Source of the DNA: Yanshouia hominis
Lineage (GTDB): Bacteria > Bacillota > Clostridia > Oscillospirales > Ruminococcaceae
DNA: 51,236 nucleotides
Direction: 5' to 3'
NCBI GenBank assembly: GCA_014385025.1
Contig: JACRTB010000020.1
Location: forward strand, 1 to 51,236
This document shows positions 8,111 through 16,156 of this stretch, in pieces. Below the pieces are notes generated by a model, which saw only the letters and a program-made list of their open reading frames with translations, made no database searches and was not told the DNA's origin. A program made the position numbers and the translations under genes. Positions within the stretch are counted from its first letter, which is position 1, and each line of letters starts with the position of its first letter.

Positions 8111-9049
8111 ATGAAGTGCTTAATCATTGATTCGGTGCATGAAGCCATTGCTCAAGAACTCGGAAAGTTTATGCAGGTCGATCACAAGATGCTGCCCACT
8201 CAGGCGGAGCTTGCCGAGATCATCCCTGAGTATGACGTGCTCATCATGCGCGTGGACCCTGCGATCAACAAGGAGATCCTCGACGCCGCCAAGAATCTGA
8301 AGGTCATCGGCGTCTGCTCGGTGGGTCTCAACCATATCGATATGGAAACCGCCAAGGCGAAGGGCATTCAGGTGTTCAACGCTCCCGGCCTCAACGCCAA
8401 CGCGGTCGTCGAGCTGACCATCTCCAAGATGCTCGACCTCTCCCGCAATACGATGGCTGCCAACCATGACGTCAAGGTCAACCATCAGTGGGATAAGTAC
8501 AAGTATGTCGGCCGTGAGCTTCGCGGACGCACCCTGGGCATCGTCGGCTTCGGCCGGATCGGCCGCCGTCTCGGTGAGATTGCCCGCGCGTTCGGCATGA
8601 CCATCCTCGCCTATGATCCCTACCTCAAACCTGAGGACTTTGAAAAGGAGCATGCCAAGGGCGTGAGCGTTGAAGAGCTGCTCAAGAACGCCGATTATGT
8701 TTCGATCCATGTTCCGCTGACCCCCGAAACCAAGGACATGGTTTCCGCCAAGTCGATCTCCTACATGAAGGATGACTGCATCGTTCTCAATATGAGCCGC
8801 GGCGGCATCGTCAACGAGAAGGACATGTATGAGGCGCTCAAGGCCCACAAGATCGGCGGCTACGCGGCCGACGTGCTCGAGAACGAGCTGGCCGGCGGCG
8901 GCCTGACCGAGGGCGCGAGCTTTGCTTCCCCGCTCTTCGAGCTGGACAACTTCATCGTCTCCCCCCACATCGGTGCACAGTCGGTTGATGCTTCGCGCGA
9001 TATCGGTGCCCACATCATCTCGAAGGTCAAGGAAGCCCTTTCCCTGTAA
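8111..9049 (+). CDS. D-2-hydroxyacid dehydrogenase (NAD-dependent), copy 1
   Basis: A 312-residue enzyme expected to interconvert a 2-oxo acid and the D-2-hydroxy acid. The nucleotide-binding motif GFGRIG is at 146-151 and the acidic cofactor residue is in AYDPY near 168. The catalytic triad is complete: Arg230 (NMSRGG), Glu259 (DVLENEL) and His286 (SPHIGA). The start at 8111 has GTGGAGGG upstream and follows a good promoter; the longer upstream frame starts inside that promoter region. The closest relative in the window is the gene at 45405, which shares TISKMLDLSR and NAPG motifs. The exact substrate is not visible. It is a single-gene unit with a strong terminator. Confidence 0.92.
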   Translation: MKCLIIDSVHEAIAQELGKFMQVDHKMLPTQAELAEIIPEYDVLIMRVDPAINKEILDAAKNLKVIGVCSVGLNHIDMETAKAKGIQVFNAPGLNANAVVELTISKMLDLSRNTMAANHDVKVNHQWDKYKYVGRELRGRTLGIVGFGRIGRRLGEIARAFGMTILAYDPYLKPEDFEKEHAKGVSVEELLKNADYVSIHVPLTPETKDMVSAKSISYMKDDCIVLNMSRGGIVNEKDMYEALKAHKIGGYAADVLENELAGGGLTEGASFASPLFELDNFIVSPHIGAQSVDASRDIGAHIISKVKEALSL

Positions 9050-9060
9050 ACATCCAAAGA

Positions 9061-9092
9061 AAAAGGAGCTGTTGCAAAACAGCTCCTTTTTT
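9061..9092. terminator. Bidirectional terminator between dehydrogenase and coaX
   Basis: Thirteen-base perfect arms AAAAGGAGCTGTT and AACAGCTCCTTTT around a GCAA loop, with T tracts on both strands. It serves the two convergent genes. Confidence 0.85.
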
Positions 9093-9106
9093 GATGCATT
9101 GGAATG

Positions 9107-9880
9107 CTACCGTAAGGGCCGGTTCTTTTCGTAAAGGATACGCAGACCCTTGAGAGTCAGGTCGTCATCCAGTATGATCGGCCGTTCACAGAGCGGGATG
9201 ATGATCTTGGCAAGGCCGCCCGCCGCAATGACGGTGGGAATATCCCCCAGCTCGCGGGAAGCGCGGGTGATGATGCCGTCGATCATCGCGGCGTTGCCGT
9301 AGAGGATACCGCTTTTCATACAGTCCTCGGTATTCGCGCCGATCATCCTGCGGGGAAGCTCCAGCCCGATTCGGGGAAGCTGCGCCGTCCGCGAAGAAAG
9401 CGCGTCAAGGGCCACCATGATGCCGGGAATGATCATCCCGCCGATATAGCTGCCGCCGCGGTCGATCACAGACACGGTGGTGGCGGTGCCGAGGTCAAAA
9501 ATCATAATCGGGGGCTTGTATTCCGCCAGAGCCGCCACCGCGTCAACCACCCGGTCGCTGCCGAGCTGCGCGGGATTGTCAATCTGAATGTTGAGCCCGG
9601 TTTTAATTCCGGAGCCTACCACCATGCAGCTTTGCCCGGTGACGATCCGGATTGCCTCGCTGATCGCCCTCTTCAGGGGCGGAACCACCGAAGAGAGAAT
9701 GGCGCCCTCAATTTCGGCGGGATCGGCCTTGTAGAGGGACAGCAGGTTGGCGATCAGCACCGCGTACTCGTCACCGGTTTTGAACCGGTCGGTGGAGAGC
9801 CGCGCGGTAAAGCGGATCGACTGGCTGTCGAAGCAGCCGAGCACAATGTTGGTGTTGCCGACGTCGATGGCGAGGATCAT
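9107..9880 (-). CDS. coaX: Type III pantothenate kinase
   Basis: A 257-residue enzyme of the ASKHA fold that phosphorylates pantothenate, the first step of CoA synthesis. Motifs are MILAIDVGNTNIVLG at the N terminus, GSDRVVDAVAAL with the substrate-binding Asp, FDLGTATTVSVID, and the glycine-rich GGSYIGGMIIPG. The start at 9880 is only one base past the stop codon of the upstream transporter gene. It has no strong ribosome binding site of its own, so translation is probably coupled. Length and motifs match CoaX well. Confidence 0.95.
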   Translation of the reverse strand: MILAIDVGNTNIVLGCFDSQSIRFTARLSTDRFKTGDEYAVLIANLLSLYKADPAEIEGAILSSVVPPLKRAISEAIRIVTGQSCMVVGSGIKTGLNIQIDNPAQLGSDRVVDAVAALAEYKPPIMIFDLGTATTVSVIDRGGSYIGGMIIPGIMVALDALSSRTAQLPRIGLELPRRMIGANTEDCMKSGILYGNAAMIDGIITRASRELGDIPTVIAAGGLAKIIIPLCERPIILDDDLTLKGLRILYEKNRPLR

Positions 9881-9881
9881 A

Positions 9882-10535
9882 TCAGGATGCCAGCCCCTTT
9901 CTGCTGTTTTGGATGGCGAAGAGCGCCTTGCCGACGGCCGCGACCAGAATCCCCGCACCGATCGCTTCCGGGATGCCGTTGGTGCCGACGATGGCGAGAA
10001 TCACCCCGAGGACGAGCTCAGGCCCGATCCCCTTCGCGGCGGCATAGGCGTCGGAAAACAGCAGGAAGATCAGCCCCATCACAAAGATGGTGTTGGTCAG
10101 AGCGCCCGCGATCCCTGCGGCGGCGAGAGAGACGGTGCTCCCGGGCTTTTCCGCATGAAGCAGATGCTGAATCAGCCGGTAGACGTAATAAGGGATCACG
10201 CCCACCAGGATGCGTGGGACGAAGCAGACAATCAGCGAAACCCAGCTTCCCTTGTCGGATCCGGGAAGCGGATAAAACGGGGTAAAGGTGAAGGACGTGA
10301 TTGCCGGGCTGATCGTGTTGTTGATCAGACTGGTCAATCCGAAAAGAAATCCGAGACAGGCCCCACATTTCGGCCCGAGAAGCAGCGCTCCGAGAATGAC
10401 CGGAATATGGATGATGGTCATCTTGATGAAGGGCAGCGGGATGAAGCCGAGCGGAGTGAAGGCGAGCACGACGATAATCGCCGCGAAGAGTGCGAGGACA
10501 ACGGTCCCGCGTTGGCTGGGGATGCGGTTTTCCAT
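9882..10535 (-). CDS. panT: ECF transporter S component, probable pantothenate uptake
   Basis: A 217-residue membrane protein with about six hydrophobic segments, the layout of S components of energy-coupling factor transporters. The family signature of small residues is seen in HIPVILGALLLGPKCGACLG. The substrate is inferred from position: it is translationally coupled to coaX and divergent from coaBC, the arrangement expected for the pantothenate-specific PanT. The energy-coupling ATPases are not here, as usual for group II ECF systems. The start at 10535 has AGGAGG at a good distance; 16 further upstream codons lack a binding site. Confidence 0.8.
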   Translation of the reverse strand: MENRIPSQRGTVVLALFAAIIVVLAFTPLGFIPLPFIKMTIIHIPVILGALLLGPKCGACLGFLFGLTSLINNTISPAITSFTFTPFYPLPGSDKGSWVSLIVCFVPRILVGVIPYYVYRLIQHLLHAEKPGSTVSLAAAGIAGALTNTIFVMGLIFLLFSDAYAAAKGIGPELVLGVILAIVGTNGIPEAIGAGILVAAVGKALFAIQNSRKGLAS

Positions 10536-10594
10536 GACAATTCCTCCTGCTGTCGCTCCCGCCGTCTGCGGGATGCGGCGCAATATTAGGGAAC

Positions 10595-10611
10595 CGGGAC
10601 AGCATGTCCCG
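10595..10611. promoter_or_regulatory. Palindrome in the panT leader
   Basis: CGGGACA and TGTCCCG are separated by three bases. The site begins about 11 bases after the panT -10 box, so it could be an operator or a hairpin at the 5' end of the transcript. The same arms with another 3-base spacer occur twice in the mobile element (47620-47636 and 50435-50451). Confidence 0.4.
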
Positions 10612-10621
10612 TCCCGCGCCT

Positions 10622-10650
10622 ATTATATCGGATGGCGGGTTAAAAAGCAA
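10622..10650 (-). promoter_or_regulatory. Promoter for panT-coaX
   Basis: On the minus strand TTGCTT (10645-10650), a 17-base spacer and a consensus TATAAT (10622-10627). Confidence 0.65.
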
Positions 10651-10680
10651 CGAAATCGAAAAATCTTTTCCGAAAACGGC

Positions 10681-10709
10681 TTTACGCCCGATTCAACGGT
10701 TGATATACT
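10681..10709 (+). promoter_or_regulatory. Promoter for coaBC
   Basis: TTTACG at 10681-10686, a 17-base spacer and TATACT at 10704-10709. The implied leader of about 180 bases up to coaBC is GC-rich with several CCGG-containing repeats. No known riboswitch was recognised in it. Confidence 0.5.
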
Positions 10710-10899
10710 GAAGATATCCGCGCCGGCTTTGAAGCCGCGCCTGAAATCCGGAAATTCCGGGCGGATGACAGGCCGGCCGGGATATACCGGGAAGAGACTC
10801 AGAGACCGCGGACGCCTTCTTTCGGGTGGATCTGCTGTATTGTGAAAAGCGGGAGCCCGGCATGAGCAGCCGGACCTCGGCTCAAAAGGAGAAGACAGG

Positions 10900-12108
10900 A
10901 TGCTGAAAGGAAAAAATATTCTGCTGGGTGTTTCGGGCGGCATTGCGGCCTATAAAGCGGCGGCTCTTGCGAGCGCGCTGGTCAAGGCGGGCGCTTCGGT
11001 CGACGTCGTCATGACCGCCAACGCGCTCCATTTTATTACGCCCCACACCTTTGAGGGGATTACCAGGCGGCGTGTGTCGGTCGATACCTTCGACCGCTCC
11101 TACGCGTTTGAGGTGGAGCACATTGCTCTGGCCAAACGGGCTGATCTGGCGATGATCGCCCCCGCCACTGCGAACGTCCTTGCCAAGCTGGCAAACGGAC
11201 TGGCTGACGATATGCTGACCACCACAGTACTGGCCTGCACCTGTCCCAAGCTGGCCGCTCCGGCAATGAATACCGCGATGTATCTGAATCCGGCGACGCA
11301 GCGGAACCTTGAGCAGCTGCGCGGCTTTGGCTTTACAGTGGTCGAACCCGCGGCGGGCCGTCTGGCCTGCGGAGATGTCGGCCCGGGCAAGCTGCCCGAG
11401 CCTGCGGTCCTGCTGGAATATCTGGAATATGCGGCCGCCTCCAAGGATATGAAAGGGCTGAAGGTGCTGGTGACCGCCGGGCCCACCCGTGAAGCGCTCG
11501 ATCCGGTGCGCTACCTCACCAACCATTCGACCGGCAAGATGGGCTACGCGATCGCAAGGGAAGCAGCGCTGCGGGGCGCTGCGGTCACGCTGGTCAGCGG
11601 TCCTACGACACTGGAGCCGCCTCTCTTTGTGGATACCGTTCCGGTGGAAAGCGCCCGGGAAATGTTCGATGCGGTGACCTCCCGCGCGTGGGAGCAGGAT
11701 ATCATCATTAAGGCTGCGGCAGTGGCCGATTACCGGCCCGCGGCGGTCAGCGAGGATAAGATCAAAAAGCTCGACGGCGGATCGGCGATTGCGCTCGAAC
11801 GGACCGACGATATTTTGAAGCATCTCGGAGAACATCGGAGGGCGGGCCAGTTTCTCTGCGGTTTCTCGATGGAAACCCGCGACATGATTAAAAATTCACG
11901 TGCAAAGCTGGCGCGCAAACACCTGGATATGATCGTGGCCAATAACCTCAGGGTTGCCGGGGCCGGTTTCGGGGTGGATACCAACGTGGTGACCCTGATC
12001 ACCGGGGAGGAGCTGCTGGAGCTGCCCCTGCTCGGCAAGGACGAGGTGGCGTCCCGGCTGCTTGATGAGATTCTGGCGAGACGGAAAGCAAAAAAAGTTG
12101 AATCATAA
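10900..12108 (+). CDS. coaBC: Bifunctional phosphopantothenoylcysteine decarboxylase / phosphopantothenate-cysteine ligase
   Basis: A 402-residue fusion that carries out steps two and three of CoA synthesis. The N-terminal CoaC flavoprotein half has GVSGGIAAYKAA, the catalytic-His region VEHIALAK, and the PAMNTAMY substrate-recognition clamp. The C-terminal CoaB half has TAGPTREALDPVRYLTN and STGKMGYAIA, and the lysine-rich DKIKKLDGG loop. The start has AAGGAGAAG upstream. It lies divergent from panT-coaX, so three of the CoA supply genes sit together. No terminator is evident directly after it. Confidence 0.96.
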   Translation: MLKGKNILLGVSGGIAAYKAAALASALVKAGASVDVVMTANALHFITPHTFEGITRRRVSVDTFDRSYAFEVEHIALAKRADLAMIAPATANVLAKLANGLADDMLTTTVLACTCPKLAAPAMNTAMYLNPATQRNLEQLRGFGFTVVEPAAGRLACGDVGPGKLPEPAVLLEYLEYAAASKDMKGLKVLVTAGPTREALDPVRYLTNHSTGKMGYAIAREAALRGAAVTLVSGPTTLEPPLFVDTVPVESAREMFDAVTSRAWEQDIIIKAAAVADYRPAAVSEDKIKKLDGGSAIALERTDDILKHLGEHRRAGQFLCGFSMETRDMIKNSRAKLARKHLDMIVANNLRVAGAGFGVDTNVVTLITGEELLELPLLGKDEVASRLLDEILARRKAKKVES

Positions 12109-12730
12109 TAAAGAACGTGGATGCGAACGATGATAGCTGTGCGGGGGGAGAAAATTTTCCAGTTTTAAAAATTCACAAGGAATTTCGCGGACATTGTTAT
12201 CAAAAGGCAGTCTTTTGGATTGTGGGTGTTGCGGCGCGCTTATAGAACCCGACAGGGAAGATTGATATTATGCTGAATAGAACTTGTAAGCGGCGGTTAG
12301 CCATTCGGAGGGTGCGGCGTGAATATGGCATAAGGATAAATCAAGTTGTGCGGCGCGTGTTAAAGCTTTTTTATCTGCTTTACAGAGACTGCCGAATCTG
12401 ATTCTGCCTGAACACCTGAACAGAGGAATGTCGCTTGACTCATTGTGCGAATGCAGTGATCCGATGCCATATTCCCAGCAGGTCCGGACCTGGAATTTTC
12501 TGTCTCGAACGAAAACGGCAAGAGACTTTTCAATATTTCCTGCCGCACTGTTTTGTTTCCGCGTGCAATTTGCCGTAGTGCTGCTCCTGTTTTGGCATTC
12601 GCTTTTTAGAACGCATTCAAGCCGCGATAAACAAACAGGAGCTGAGGAGAACTTCTGAAAGAAAAATATTGATAGAGCCAGAGTAAAGCATGAGAGAAAT
12701 CTGTTTAAAATTATTGTGGCGAGGAGCAGC

Positions 12731-12767
12731 AAAAAGGCGCGGGGCACGTAATGCCCCGCGCCTTTTT
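12731..12767. terminator. Orphan bidirectional terminator
   Basis: Sixteen-base perfect arms (12731-12746 and 12752-12767) with a 5-base loop; the outer parts are A and T runs, so it works on both strands. The nearest gene end, coaBC, is over 600 bases away. Confidence 0.8.
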
Positions 12768-13136
12768 ACTGCGTGGACCGCATTGGAACAAAGCGCATAG
12801 ATATACTCATTACAATAACAGATAACAGAAAAAATTTCATGGCTTTAGAAAATTTATATAATTTAGAATCGACCTGCCATCTATCTCATAAAAGTTATGG
12901 GTGTCTCTGAAAGCCGTTCTTACAAGAATTATGACTTTTCTCCATGATGATGACGGAGGATCAAGCCAATGAGAAACAGCACCGTCCTGTTTTGCTGATT
13001 TTAATGAAGCAATTTCATTCATGTTGGAGAGACTCCATATTCGTATAGAGAATGTTGCACTGTTTCAATGGCTGCATTTTGTTTTACTGTCTCATTTCGA
13101 CAGCTGTTTATCGATACCCGTCAAGTCTAAAAAGTG

Positions 13137-13167
13137 TTGGACGGATGTGATGAGATAGCCATATAAT
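13137..13167 (+). promoter_or_regulatory. Possible promoter for the abgT-like operon
   Basis: TTGGAC at 13137-13142 and consensus TATAAT at 13162-13167, but the spacer is 19 bases, which is long. An activator such as the LysR protein encoded at the end of the cluster could compensate (inference). Confidence 0.3.
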
Positions 13168-13275
13168 ATGTTTGTAAACTCTGACTGCAGCGGATGTTTT
13201 ACCTATGTATTTTGTGCATTCCCTAAAATTGCGGGATGGTTCTGGGAGAATTTTATTTAGTAAGGAGGTCTCCCC

Positions 13276-14820
13276 ATGAGCAAAAAGGAAACAAATGAGC
13301 AGGTTCTCGGCAAAGGATTTTATGCCAAAATTGAAAGAGCGGGGAATAAAATTCCCAACCCCATGGTGCTTTTTGTCTGGTTTGCTGTTATCATTCTGGT
13401 TGCATCCTTTATTTGCGGAACACTGGGCGTGAGCGCCACCAATCCGGCTACCGGCGAGGTTGTTACCGCGGTAAATCTGCTGTCAAAAGATGGTATTATC
13501 AAGATCTTTACCAGTATGGTCAGCAACTTCCAGACATTATCCGTTCTCGGCCCGGTTCTTGTGTGTATGTTTGGCGTTAGCATTTGCGAAAAGTCGGGCT
13601 TGTTCCACGTCGTTCTTCAAAAGCTTGTTCAGGGCGCCCACGGCTCCGATCTGCTTGTCCTTTTGGTGTTTACATTTATCGGCGTTCTTGCCGACGCGGC
13701 GGGCGGTGTCGGATATGTCATTATGCCGGTGCTTGGAGCTGGGCTGTTTTCCACGATGCATAAAAGCCCGATAGCAGGTGCGCTTTGCGGTTATGCTACG
13801 GTTTCCGGTGCGTTCAGTGCCAATCTGCTCCTTACCAACATGGACATCGTCAACTGCAACTTCACCACGACTGCTGCGCAGACAATTGATCCCAATTTTT
13901 CCGGATCTCCCGCTATGACCTACTACTTCTCTGCTTTCGCGGTATTTACTCTCACCTTGGGGTCGTTGTTTGTCACTATGAAAATCGTTGAGCCCCGTTT
14001 GAGAATACGTGCTGGCTTGGAAAAAAACATTGCTTCCCAGATTGAGGTTTTAACTCCCCAGCAGAACCGTGGACTGCGCAATGCAGCCATTGCCGTACTA
14101 TGTTACATTGCGTTTATTCTTATTATGGTTGTACCCGCGAATGGTTGGTTCCGCGATGCCGAAACAGGCGGTATTGTGATTGCCTCTTCACCTTTCATCT
14201 CCAGCCTGCCTTTCTTGATCACTCTGCTGTTCTTTATTCCCGGTGTTGCCTATGGCTTTACCGCCGGCGCTTTTAAGAAAAGTGATGATTTGGTCAATGC
14301 GTTGGGGGATGCGGTTGGCGACATGGGTCCCTTTGTTGCCCTGTGTTTTGTCATGGCTCAGTTCCTCAAGTATTTTGACTGGTCCAAGCTGTCCACGATT
14401 TTGGCGATTAAGGGAGCGGAACTGCTGTCCAACAGTGGTCTCTCCAATTTGGCGATCCTCATTCTGTTCATTTTCCTGTGTGGGTTCCTGAACATTTTTG
14501 TTGGAAGCGCTTCTGCCAAATACGGACTCATGTCCGCTGTTTTCGTCCCCATGTTTATGCTGCTGAATTTCCACCCTTCCGTCACACAAATGTGCTTCCG
14601 CATTGGCGATGCAGCCAGCGATCCAATCTGTCCTTCCTATGCCTATTTTGGAATGCTGCTGACCCTTTGTCGAAAATATGACGATGATTTTGGATTTGGG
14701 TCATTGATTTCCAATATGCTGCCGTATAGTGCCACGTTCTTTGCTATATACATTGCACAATTTATTGTCTGGTACATTTTCAAGATCCCAATGGGACCTG
14801 GTGTCACTTTTATGATGTGA
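13276..14820 (+). CDS. AbgT-family transporter
   Basis: A 514-residue inner-membrane protein with about a dozen hydrophobic segments. The N-terminal ERAGNKIPNPMVLFVWFA matches the start of AbgT transporters, and the loop FVGSASAKYGLMSAVFVPMF is their conserved substrate-site hairpin. AbgT carries p-aminobenzoyl-glutamate; many homologues in amino-acid operons carry other amidated or peptide-like amino acids. Here the neighbours are an M24 protein, an opine dehydrogenase and an asparaginase, so an amidated or N-substituted amino acid is the likely cargo (inference). AAGGAGG precedes the ATG. Base composition is lower in GC than the flanking chromosome. Confidence 0.88.
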   Translation: MSKKETNEQVLGKGFYAKIERAGNKIPNPMVLFVWFAVIILVASFICGTLGVSATNPATGEVVTAVNLLSKDGIIKIFTSMVSNFQTLSVLGPVLVCMFGVSICEKSGLFHVVLQKLVQGAHGSDLLVLLVFTFIGVLADAAGGVGYVIMPVLGAGLFSTMHKSPIAGALCGYATVSGAFSANLLLTNMDIVNCNFTTTAAQTIDPNFSGSPAMTYYFSAFAVFTLTLGSLFVTMKIVEPRLRIRAGLEKNIASQIEVLTPQQNRGLRNAAIAVLCYIAFILIMVVPANGWFRDAETGGIVIASSPFISSLPFLITLLFFIPGVAYGFTAGAFKKSDDLVNALGDAVGDMGPFVALCFVMAQFLKYFDWSKLSTILAIKGAELLSNSGLSNLAILILFIFLCGFLNIFVGSASAKYGLMSAVFVPMFMLLNFHPSVTQMCFRIGDAASDPICPSYAYFGMLLTLCRKYDDDFGFGSLISNMLPYSATFFAIYIAQFIVWYIFKIPMGPGVTFMM

Positions 14821-14843
14821 TTGTTTGAGGAGTTTGATGTTTT

Positions 14844-16058
14844 ATGAATATTGCAGAAATTAAAGAACATGTAAAAAAGTATGACCGTAAGCAGCTTTAT
14901 AAGGAAAAGGTCGCTAAAGTTCAGCAGGCCATGACCGCAATGGGCATTGATGGGATTGTCTGCTTTAAGCCGCAGGACACGTTCTATCTGTCTGGCTTTA
15001 ACCCTATTTTATACAGCCATCCCGTGGTTGTGGTGGTTCCCCGTGAGGGAAATGCGGTTTTGCTGGTTCACTGTCTGCGCGCCAGTCACTCTGCGGAGCA
15101 GGCTGCCATTGAAGACATTCGTTTGTTTGGCATGTGGGCCAACCAAAAGCCCATTGCCAACGATCCGTATGATGCCATTAAAATTATCGTTGATGATTTA
15201 AAGCTCAACGGTAGGGTAATCGGATATGAGGGGGATTTCATCTCTTTTGCACAGTATGGCAAGCTGCAGGAAATTACCGGTGCATCCAAAATGGTCGATG
15301 TTTCTGATTTCTTGAAGCGTTCCCGCAATATCAAAGATGAATATGAAATTAATTTGCTGCGTCTGTCCTCCTACCTGACCAATGTTGGTATGGAAGCCGC
15401 GATTGACAATATCCGCAAGAGTGAGGCTTCCGCCAGCGCCGCGGCGGAAATTGCCATGCGGGAAGCTTGGGTAAAGAATCTTAGTGAATTCGAGATCAGC
15501 AGCTTCGGCAACACCGAAGGCGGTATCGTTACTGCCCTCTGGAGCTACTCCAATTCCGGCTATCGTGTGCCTTTTGGTGTTGAGTGCTCAAGCAACCGCA
15601 TTCCGCTGGAGGGAGAAGTTTGCCTGCCCGTCTGCTGGGCTGCCATTGACGGTTATCACTCTGAGAATGAACGCACGGTTATCATTGGACGTCTTCCGGA
15701 AAATTATGAAAAGGCTTATGATGCGATGCTGGCCGGACGTGCCAATATCTTTAAGATGCTGAAAGCCGGCGTGACGGCCGGCGAGGTCTATACCGCTGGT
15801 GTAGAGCCCTATATTGAAGCCGGCTTTGGGGATTATCTGCCTGGACGCGTGGGACATGGCGTTGGCCTGAGCTTGCATGAGTTCCCCTCTTTGGCGAAGA
15901 ATAGCGCTCTTGTTCTCGAAGAAGGTATGTGCGTTACGGTGGAACCGGGTCTGGTTTTTGCCGGCTGGGGCTCCACGCGCCATTCTGATACGGTTGTTGT
16001 CCGAAAAGATGGATGTGAAATTCTTACCGCCTATGGCGAAGATCGTATCATTCGCTAA
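14844..16058 (+). CDS. M24-family (creatinase-like) hydrolase with lost metal ligands
   Basis: A 404-residue protein with the creatinase N-terminal domain (about 1-160) and pita-bread M24 catalytic domain. Aligned by eye to Xaa-Pro dipeptidases, the five metal ligands read Val263, Glu274, His338 (GRVGHGVG), Glu367 (VEPG) and Ser381 instead of D, D, H, E, E; His345 (LHEFP) is kept. Creatinase, which needs no metal, also shows GYxxxxERT at this place, as here (residues 270-278). So this is probably not a metallo-dipeptidase but an amidinohydrolase-like or other C-N hydrolase. It lies 23 bases after the transporter and is co-transcribed with it. Confidence 0.85.
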   Translation: MNIAEIKEHVKKYDRKQLYKEKVAKVQQAMTAMGIDGIVCFKPQDTFYLSGFNPILYSHPVVVVVPREGNAVLLVHCLRASHSAEQAAIEDIRLFGMWANQKPIANDPYDAIKIIVDDLKLNGRVIGYEGDFISFAQYGKLQEITGASKMVDVSDFLKRSRNIKDEYEINLLRLSSYLTNVGMEAAIDNIRKSEASASAAAEIAMREAWVKNLSEFEISSFGNTEGGIVTALWSYSNSGYRVPFGVECSSNRIPLEGEVCLPVCWAAIDGYHSENERTVIIGRLPENYEKAYDAMLAGRANIFKMLKAGVTAGEVYTAGVEPYIEAGFGDYLPGRVGHGVGLSLHEFPSLAKNSALVLEEGMCVTVEPGLVFAGWGSTRHSDTVVVRKDGCEILTAYGEDRIIR

Positions 16059-16077
16059 ACATTTATCCAACTGAAAT

Positions 16078-16114
16078 AGGCGGAGGGACACTTGGCATGA
16101 ATGTCCTTCCGCCT
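16078..16114 (+). other. Hairpin between M24 and opine dehydrogenase genes
   Basis: AGGCGGAGGGACA and TGTCCTTCCGCCT pair with one wobble around an 11-base loop. No T tract follows, so it is more likely an mRNA-processing or stability element than a full terminator. Confidence 0.45.
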
Positions 16115-16156
16115 GAATTCTATCAATTGTTTTGATGACGTGAGAGGAAAACTATT

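Larger units (their letters stand above)
12109..13275. other. Gene-poor interval of about 1.2 kb
   Basis: No convincing gene was found. Short open frames exist on both strands but lack ribosome binding sites or recognisable motifs, and one of them starts inside a terminator. The interval is AT-richer than coaBC. It holds one strong terminator that belongs to no visible gene and, at its right end, a possible promoter for the transporter gene. The best reading is a site of gene loss. Confidence 0.6.

Noticed and set aside
10710-10899. Possible riboswitch in the long coaBC leader
   Set aside because: No conserved core of a known riboswitch class was recognised; only CCGG-rich repeats are seen.
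12268-12747. 159-codon minus-strand open frame in the gene-poor interval
   Set aside because: Its start lies inside a strong terminator hairpin, it lacks a ribosome binding site, and the sequence has no motif.
12885-12955. Peptide resembling a short excisionase-type helix-turn-helix (KVMGVSESRSYK)
   Set aside because: The resemblance covers about 12 residues and the frame stops soon after; too short to call a pseudogene.
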